Assembly (NCBI RefSeq): GCF_932526225.1 | Contig: NC_064038.1 | Location: forward strand, 16,603,075 to 16,667,074 | Origin: Nematostella vectensis | Lineage: Eukaryota; Cnidaria; Anthozoa; Actiniaria; Edwardsiidae | Direction of reading: 5' to 3' | Length of the DNA stretch: 64,000 nucleotides | In this document: piece after piece, positions 57,324 through 64,000 of the stretch | How the letters are laid out: each line of letters opens with the position of its first letter | Position numbering within the stretch: position 1 is the first letter of the stretch | Made by a program: the position numbers and the translations under genes | The notes under the pieces: generated by a model | Told to the model about the DNA's origin: nothing | Databases searched by the model: none | What the model saw: only the letters and a program-made list of their open reading frames with translations

Positions 57324-57870
57324 AATGGGACAAAAAATCTAACCCCAAAACATACCTCTTACCAAAAAAATAACCCTAAAAAATACCAATTAAAAAATTC
57401 TTATTTAAACATTCTTTTAATGCCATTCATCAACTACACATCTTGAAGTTTAAAAATGTATTGTCACCCTTGCAGTTTTATAAAAAATAGTTTTTTAAAA
57501 GAAACTGAAGGAAAAATAACAACAGTATATAACAAAACGACAAACTGTACCTACTTAGGCATAGATTTAGACAACCTAAAATCCTTGCTCGGATCCTGAC
57601 TTGGCATTTATGCAAATGCATGGCTTGTGTGTATACCAGAAAATATTATTATCAAAGCTTTTAAATAAAAAACTTGGCCTAACTGTAGGGTTGCTACTTT
57701 AGAAAAAAGTACCTTGCGTTTGTAGAACCTAAAAAAATACCATGTTTTTTATTTTCAATAGGCTTTCCCTCAAAGACCCTAAAAAATACAAAACCTCGGA
57801 TTTCAACCCCTAAAAAATATGACGTTCACCCCTCCCCCCCCCCCCCAATTTATCAGGAGTATCCCCCAGG

Positions 57871-60800
57871 AACAGTAGTCTAGTGGATACATACTCAACA
57901 TATCAGTAGAGTGTTAGCATTCATTTATACCCAGTAGTCTAGTGTTTCATACTCACATATCAGTAGAGTGTGAGCATTCATTTATACCCAGTAGTCTTGT
58001 GGTTACATACATTACATATCAGTAGAGTGTGAGCATTCATTTATACCGGGTAGTCGAGTGGTTACATACTTTACATATCAGTAGAGTGTGAGCATTCATT
58101 TATACCCAGTAGTCTAGTGTTTTCATACTCAACATATCAGTAGAGTGTGAGGATTCATTTATACCCAGTAGTCTTGTGGTTACATACTTTACATATCAGT
58201 AGAGTGTGAGCATTCATTTATACCCAGTAGTCTCGTGGTTACATACTCAACATATCAGTAGAGTGTGAGCATTCATTTATACCCAGTAGTCTTGTGGTTA
58301 CATACATTACATATCAGTAGAGTGTGAGCATTCATTTATACCCGGTAGTCGAGTGGTTACATACTTTACATATCAGTAGAGTGTGAGCATTCATTTATAC
58401 CCAGTAGTCTAGTGTTTTCATACTCAACATATCAGTAGAGTGTGAGCATTCATTTATACCCAGTAGTCTAGTGGATACATACTTTACATATCAGTAGAGT
58501 GTGAGCATTCATTTATACCCAGTAGTCTAGTTTTTTAATACTTTACATATCAGTAGAGTGTGAGCATTCATTTATACCCAGTAGTCTAGTGTTTTCATAC
58601 TCAACATATCAGTAGAGTGTGAGCATTCATTTATACCCAGTAGTCTAGTGTTTTCATACTCAACATATCAGTAGAGTGTGAGCATTCATTTATACCCAGT
58701 AGTCTAGTGTTTTCATAATCAACATATCATTAGAGTGTGAGCATTCATTTATACCCAGTAGTCTAGTGGATACATACTCAACATATCAGTAGTGTGAGCA
58801 TTCATTTATATCCAGTAGTCGGGTGTTTTCATACTTTACATATCAGTAGAGTGTGAGCATTCATTTATACCCAGTAGTCTAGTGTTTTCATACTCAACAT
58901 ATCAGTAGAGTGTGAGCATTCATTTATACTCAGTAGTCTCGTGTTTACATACTTTACATATCAGTAGAGTGTGAGCATTCATTTATACCCAGTAGTCTAG
59001 TGTTTTCATACTCAACATATCAGTAGAGTGTGAGCATTCATTTATACCCAGTAGTCTAGTGGATACATACTCAACATATCAGTAGAGTGTGAGCATTCAT
59101 TTATACCCAGTAGTCTAGTGTTTTCATACTCAACATATCAGTAGAGTGTGAGCATTCATTTATACCCGGTAGTCTAGTGTTTTCATACTCAACATATCAG
59201 TAGAGTGTGAGCATTCATTTATACCCAGTAGTCTCGTGGTTACATACTCAACATATCAGTAGAGTGTGAGCATTCATTTATACCCAGTAGTCTTGTGGTT
59301 ACATACATTACATATCAGTAGAGTGTGAGCATTCATTTATACCCGGTAGTCGAGTGGTTACATACTTTACATATCAGTAGAGTGTGAGCATTCATTTATA
59401 CCCAGTAGTCTAGTGTTTTCATACTCAACATATCAGTAGAGTGTGAGCATTCATTTATACCCAGTAGTCTAGTGGATACATACTTTACATATCAGTAGAG
59501 TGTGAGCATTCATTTATACCCAGTAGTCTAGTTTTTTAATACTTTACATATCAGTAGAGTGTGAGCATTCATTTATACCCAGTAGTCTAGTGTTTTCATA
59601 CTCAACATATCAGTAGAGTGTGAGCATTCATTTATACCCAGTAGTCTAGTGTTTTCATACTCAACATATCAGTAGAGTGTGAGCATTCATTTATACCCAG
59701 TAGTCTAGTGTTTTCATAATCAACATATCATTAGAGTGTGAGCATTCATTTATACCCAGTAGTCTAGTGGATACATACTCAACATATCAGTAGTGTGAGC
59801 ATTCATTTATATCCAGTAGTCGGGTGTTTTCATACTTTACATATCAGTAGAGTGTGAGCATTCATTTATACCCAGTAGTCTAGTGTTTTCATACTCAACA
59901 TATCAGTAGAGTGTGAGCATTCATTTATACTCAGTAGTCTCGTGTTTACATACTTTACATATCAGTAGAGTGTGAGCATTCATTTATACCCAGTAGTCTA
60001 GTGGATACATACTCAACATATCAGTAGAGTGTGAGCATTCATTTATACCCAGTAGTCTAGTGTTTTCATACTCAACATATCAGTAGAGTGTGAGCATTCA
60101 TTTATACCCAGTAGTCTAGTGGATACATACTCAACATATCAGTAGAGTGTGAGCATTCATTTATACCCAGTAGTCTAGTGTTTTCATACTCAACATATCA
60201 GTAGAGTGTGAGCATTCATTTATACCCGGTAGTCTAGTGTTTTCATACTCAACATATCAGTAGAGTGTGAGCATTCATTTATACCCAGTAGTCTCGTGGT
60301 TACATACTCAACATATCAGTAGAGTGTGAGCATTCATTTATACCCAGTAGTCTTGTGGTTACATACATTACATATCAGTAGAGTGTGAGCATTCATTTAT
60401 ACCCGGTAGTCGAGTGGTTACATACTTTACATATCAGTAGAGTGTGAGCATTCATTTATACCCGGTAGTCTAGTGTTTTCATACTCAACATATCATTAGA
60501 GTGTGAGCATTCATTTATACCCAGTAGTCTAGTGTTTTCATACTCAACATATCAGTAGAGTGTGAGCATTCATTTATATCCAGTAGTCGGGTGTTTTCAT
60601 ACTTTACATATCAGTAGAGTGTGAGCATTCATTTATACCCAGTAGTCTAGTGTTTTCATACTCAACATATCAGTAGAGTGTGAGCATTCATTTATACTCA
60701 GTAGTCTCGTGTTTACATACTTTACATATCAGTAGAGCGTGAGCATTCATTTATACCCAGTAGTCTAGTGTTTTCACCCAGTAGTCTAGTGTTTTCATAC

Positions 60801-60880
60801 TCAACATATCATTAGAGTGTGAGCATTCATTTATACCCAGTAGTCTCGTGGTTACATACTTTACATATCAGTAGTTTACA
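57871..60880. repeat. 59-bp minisatellite, about 51 units, in intron 2
   Basis: Unit: CATATCAGTAGAGTGTGAGC, ATTCATTTATACCCAGTAGT, CTAGTGTTTTCATACTCAA (59 bp). Variants at the 3' part (TTTTCATACTCAA, GGATACATACTCAA, GGTTACATACTTTA, GGTTACATACATTA) recur in the same order about every 1,001 and 1,060 bp. No coding potential and no spacer diversity, so not a CRISPR array. Confidence 0.97.
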
Positions 60881-61233
60881 TACAGTGTTTACATACAGTA
60901 TAGCTATGGAACCAAAAACCTTCAAAGACCTACAACCAATGTCAAAGTGAGTATTCTCTTTCAAACATCTTCACCATCCAATGAATGCTAATATACTTGT
61001 ATTTTGCTATATTCTCTGTTTGTTGTTACTTTGTCTGTTTTGTTTGCTGCTGCAGATTTTGGCAAAACATATGGTTTAGTAATTATATTGATTGTTGTAA
61101 TTATTCAAATTAAGAACCTTAAAAAAATAGGCTAGTGTGGAGATCCAAACATTGGGAAGCAGCCAACAGCTCCCTACATACTTCCATTGAAGAAAGAATG
61201 AATAAATATTGCAATTGATTTTGTTTGATTTAG

Positions 61234-61327
61234 ATATTACAGTGGGGATCAAGACCGACTGTTTGCAGAAGCACATATTGTCAGTCCCTTAGCACATGGC
61301 AGACGGGGCGCATGTACAAGCTCTAGG
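61234..61327 (+). CDS. ARIH1: ARIH1-like, exon 3
   Basis: Acceptor GATTTAG at 61233; 94 nt. The first base completes Arg (AG|A), then YYSGDQDRLFAEAHIVSPL and a basic segment to TSSR; donor AGG|GTGTGT, phase 0. It aligns in layout with the YFDGNxxxLFAExHVINP segment before RING1 of ariadne proteins. Confidence 0.8.
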
Positions 61328-61713
61328 GTGTGTACTGTCAATAATTTTGGCTCTCAGTGATTTTGACAAAATATATGAATATGTGTGATTTCTGCATATA
61401 AACTTTCTATTGAAAATGGGGTTGCATTCATAGAATGCATGTGTCTTAACCCTATGCTTGGGAACATTTGAAAAATTGTTTATGACTTGCAGGCATGTAG
61501 ATTCTGTCATGTATATGTACCTTGTTGATGCAGTCCAGGTTACAATATGTCAATTCTCCAATCTTTATTAAAATAATGTGTTATGTATGGATAATGCATG
61601 AAATACAATTTGTGATTGTGTTTATGTGTTTATTAATCTGAAAGACAGGGTTGTGTGTTTAATGGGAGTTACACAGAATACAGATCTAATTGGCTGTTCA
61701 ATTCATATTTCAG

Positions 61714-61776
61714 GCTACAAGATCTCAACCTGTTGACATTCTGTGTAATATATGCTTCTGCCCAATACCGGTTGCT
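61714..61776 (+). CDS. ARIH1: ARIH1-like, exon 4 (start of RING1)
   Basis: Acceptor ATTTCAG at 61713; 63 nt encoding ATRSQPVDILCNICFCPIPV and Ala; donor GCT|GTAAGT. C-x2-C supplies the first two RING1 zinc ligands. Phase 0 on both sides. Confidence 0.88.
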
Positions 61777-62029
61777 GTAAGTTACTTTTAGTGTTGTTGT
61801 TTTATCTCTCAAATCAAGCCCAATCCACAAATGTTATTGAATAGAAGAGTTGCTCTATAGTTAGTGGACATGGTCCATTCCAAGTCCAAAACATTGAGGG
61901 GAGGGGGATCTGTTTCCTCAGTAGCAGAAAATGTAGTATTTGGAGAAGAGGAGTCTGGCGCTGCAGACTACTGAAAGATGTGCATATTGCTGATTATAAA
62001 TATTGATGAACTTTTCTTTTATTTCACAG

Positions 62030-62122
62030 AATTTTACTGGATTAGAGTGTGGAGACAGATTCTGTCAAAGATGCTGGAAAGAGTATCTCACCACAAAAAT
62101 TATAGATGAGCATGTAGGAGAG
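62030..62122 (+). CDS. ARIH1: ARIH1-like, exon 5 (RING1)
   Basis: Acceptor TTTCACAG at 62029; 93 nt: NFTGLECGDRFCQRCWKEYL, TTKIIDEHVGE; donor GAG|GTACAC. The 13-residue spacing from C-x2-C to ECG and the FCxxCWxEYLTTKI block are typical. The ligand after CG is Asp (GAC) where ariadne proteins have His (CAC/CAT). Confidence 0.88.
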
Positions 62123-62598
62123 GTACACAGTCAAACGCTACATACATTTTGGTGTTACAAATCATGTGCAGTAGATCAAACATTTTTGTTATTTGTGCAC
62201 TGATAAGAAGTGTGCTGTAAACAAAGTACAAAAACCGCCATTCCTGCATTGCAAAATAAAAATAATGTTTTTAAAAAGCAGCAGTTAACACTTATGAGGT
62301 ACATAATCTTATAAAGTACTCTACTAATATACAGCACATACTCAACAACAATCTGCATAGTGTAACCCAGGGGTGTAGCAGCCAACGCCAGCCAACAGAC
62401 ACAGGAGGAATGCCTCGTGAATAATCCCAACCCCCTTTGAGAAATCCTGGCAACTCCCCTCTGAACCCTCTAATGGTTATCTCAAGTAGAATCTAAATAA
62501 TGTTATTAATGTACCAATAACTATTTTTAGAGGACAGCATACAGTATATATGTAGTAGTGTGTGGCATTTTTTGATATGGCTACTGATTATTTTATAG

Positions 62599-62654
62599 AA
62601 CATTTCTTGTCCTGCCACAAAATGTGATATTTTAGTGGATGAAGCATTTGTGGG
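62599..62654 (+). CDS. ARIH1: ARIH1-like, exon 6 (end of RING1)
   Basis: Acceptor TTTTATAG at 62598; 56 nt: NISCPATKCDILVDEAFVG; donor GGG|GTAAGT, phase 2. C-P-x3-C gives the last RING1 ligands. The next exon (start VMRLI-like) is not visible before 64000, so the gene continues off the right edge and IBR, RING2 and the Ariadne domain are outside. Confidence 0.85.
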
Positions 62655-62769
62655 GTAAGTAACGTCGAATGCTACCATAAGTTTCACATGCTAACATAAG
62701 TTACACATGCTACCATAAGTTACTAATACTGTAAGTACTGATATGTCTGTTGATTGGTGATAAGTGATA

Positions 62770-63031
62770 ACTGTCATCACTGTCTGTACAGTCTATAGTA
62801 CCACTGTCATCACTGTCTGTACAGTCTATAGTACCACTGTCATCACTGTCTGTACAGTCTATAGTACCACTGTCATCACTGTCTGTACAGTCTATAGTAC
62901 CACTGTCATCACTGTACAGTCTATAGTACCACTGTCATCACTGTACAGTCTATAGTACCACTGTCATCACTGTCTGTACAGTCTATAGTACCACTGTCAC
63001 CACTGTCTGTACAGTCTATAGTACCACTGCC
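62770..63031. repeat. 33-bp tandem repeat in intron 6
   Basis: Unit ACTGTCATCACTGTCTGTAC + AGTCTATAGTACC, about six full copies and two 29-bp copies lacking TCTG, about 8 units. A 63-codon repetitive frame across it is an artefact. Confidence 0.95.
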
Positions 63032-64000
63032 ATCATCTTGGCAACAGCTGTATCACAATGTACTCTACTTGTTTGATAAACTTACTTGTATTTAAGGTTA
63101 CGGAACAGTTTCGCGACATGGTCCCGGAAAAAAATGATAACGCGCGCACAATTTACCCAAACTATACAAACGAGTTATCAAATTAATCATTATAGAATGA
63201 AGAATCTACCTATGTTTGTTATTTATTGCTTTAAAGGAAACTTTTTTAAAAAATGGCAGTAGAACTTAAAACGATATAGGTGTCTTTGGAAGAATTTAGG
63301 TACCATACCCCATGAGTAAAAACTGACGGCAAATATCTTATTTAATCAGCACATGCTTTTTAACAATAGTGTGTCTTCGATTTCTGATATCTAGTTTCAT
63401 TCAAAAGTAATTATATTTCAATATTACAGTATTCAAATTCCAGCCATATCCGGCGATCAAATTCCGATAACTTTCGATGGATTTAGAATTTTAATGGCTG
63501 TACACACACTTTTGTTAGCGAGGTATTGCTCTATCTACCTGCCAAATTTTATGCAATTCCGGGCAATCTATATGGTACATAAATTCAAAAGTTTAGCGTG
63601 TTTTGGTCGATTTTTTGTTTTGCCGTAATGCGCTTCTAAAGATTCCTTGATGCTTAATCCCTTTTCCGGATTATAACACTTCACACCTAATCCCAACACG
63701 CACGTTAGCCGATAGGGTTCGACCGCTGCTGTGTTGCGTTTCTAAAGAAAACAAACGCTTATCAAGTGTTACACGCGCTTTTGACAAGAGCAACAAACTA
63801 GGAAATCGTAGACATAGGCAAAGAAAAAAGCCAAACACGCGGGAAGACTCAGACTTCTCAGACTAAGACTTCTCTGGATAATCGTCGCTATCGCTATCAT
63901 AGCCAGCATTGCACGGAGTATCTTTCTCGTTCTCGCAGAAACTCCGTCGTTCGCGTTCTTTTGATTATAACACGGGCAACAAGTTTGTTTTAGGGGCTTG
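63032..64000 (+). other. Intron 6 continuation, no exon recognised
   Basis: AT-rich DNA without a splice-bounded segment matching ariadne IBR or RING2. No other gene seen up to the window end. Confidence 0.5.

Noticed and set aside
57871..60880. CRISPR-like array
   Set aside because: The repeats are continuous 59-bp units with no unique spacers, inside an intron of an animal gene; it is a minisatellite.
60907..60949. Possible exon 3 at the right edge of the minisatellite (MEPKTFKDLQPMSK, then GTGAGT)
   Set aside because: It has a plausible donor, but the segment at 61234-61327 fits the expected ariadne sequence and phase, and this one does not.
62764..62955. 63-codon repetitive ORF
   Set aside because: The 33-bp period is a multiple of three, so the tandem array stays open by default.
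1..64000. tRNA, rRNA or bacterial operon features
   Set aside because: I saw no cloverleaf-compatible A/B box pair, rRNA segment or Shine-Dalgarno-organised operon; a covariance-model search was not possible here.

Overview
Eukaryotic, AT-rich genomic DNA from an animal. One host gene is clear: an ariadne-1-type RING-between-RING ubiquitin ligase (ARIH1-like) on the + strand from about 53.3 kb to beyond the right edge, with six coding exons and GT..AG introns recognised. Almost everything from about 2 to 50 kb is transposable-element wreckage: CR1/jockey-like and Tx1/L1-like LINEs, a DIRS-type element, two BEL/Pao LTR retrotransposons, a Polinton/Maverick-like viral-type element, MULE- and hAT-like relics, MITEs and many repeats. 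The mix, and protein families I associate with cnidarians, suggest an anthozoan; that is inference.

0-16.8 kb is a nest of insertions. A DIRS relic (3.25-5.57 kb, -) abuts a GC-rich, Rep-like gene (-) of unknown function. That gene is split by a CR1-like LINE (6.15-13.5 kb, -), and the LINE is split inside its reverse-transcriptase ORF by a 5.07-kb palindrome (arms of about 2.3 and 2.5 kb, 320-bp spacer). Right of the GC-rich gene lies the endonuclease part of a Tx1/L1-like LINE whose ORF1 start occurs twice in inverted orientation.

16.8-25.6 kb holds interspersed repeats (A1, B1), microsatellites and a broken minus-strand gene of a repetitive family ending in a CXC cysteine motif. 25.6-38.5 kb: a 5'-truncated BEL/Pao element (+), then a 2.2-kb segment (BEL 3' end plus a MULE-like relic) present twice in direct orientation. 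Between the copies sits a Polinton-like fragment: protein-primed-type DNA polymerase B (+; one in-frame stop), a D,D-35-E integrase (-) overlapping its 3' end, and a truncated capsid-like protein (+) diverging from the integrase. A 352-bp MITE with GGGGCCGATTAC inverted ends follows.

38.8-53 kb: a second copy of repeat A, then a near-complete BEL/Pao element (-, 43.77-49.23 kb) with short LTRs and a primer-binding site but a deleted integrase core. It is inserted into a copy of repeat B whose empty counterpart lies at 20.97-22.31 kb.

53-64 kb: the ARIH1-like gene, with a hAT-like relic in intron 1, a tandemly duplicated exon 2 end, a 3-kb minisatellite of 59-bp units with higher-order (17/18-unit) structure in intron 2, and a 33-bp tandem repeat in intron 6. 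The RING1 zinc-ligand histidine reads as aspartate in this sequence.
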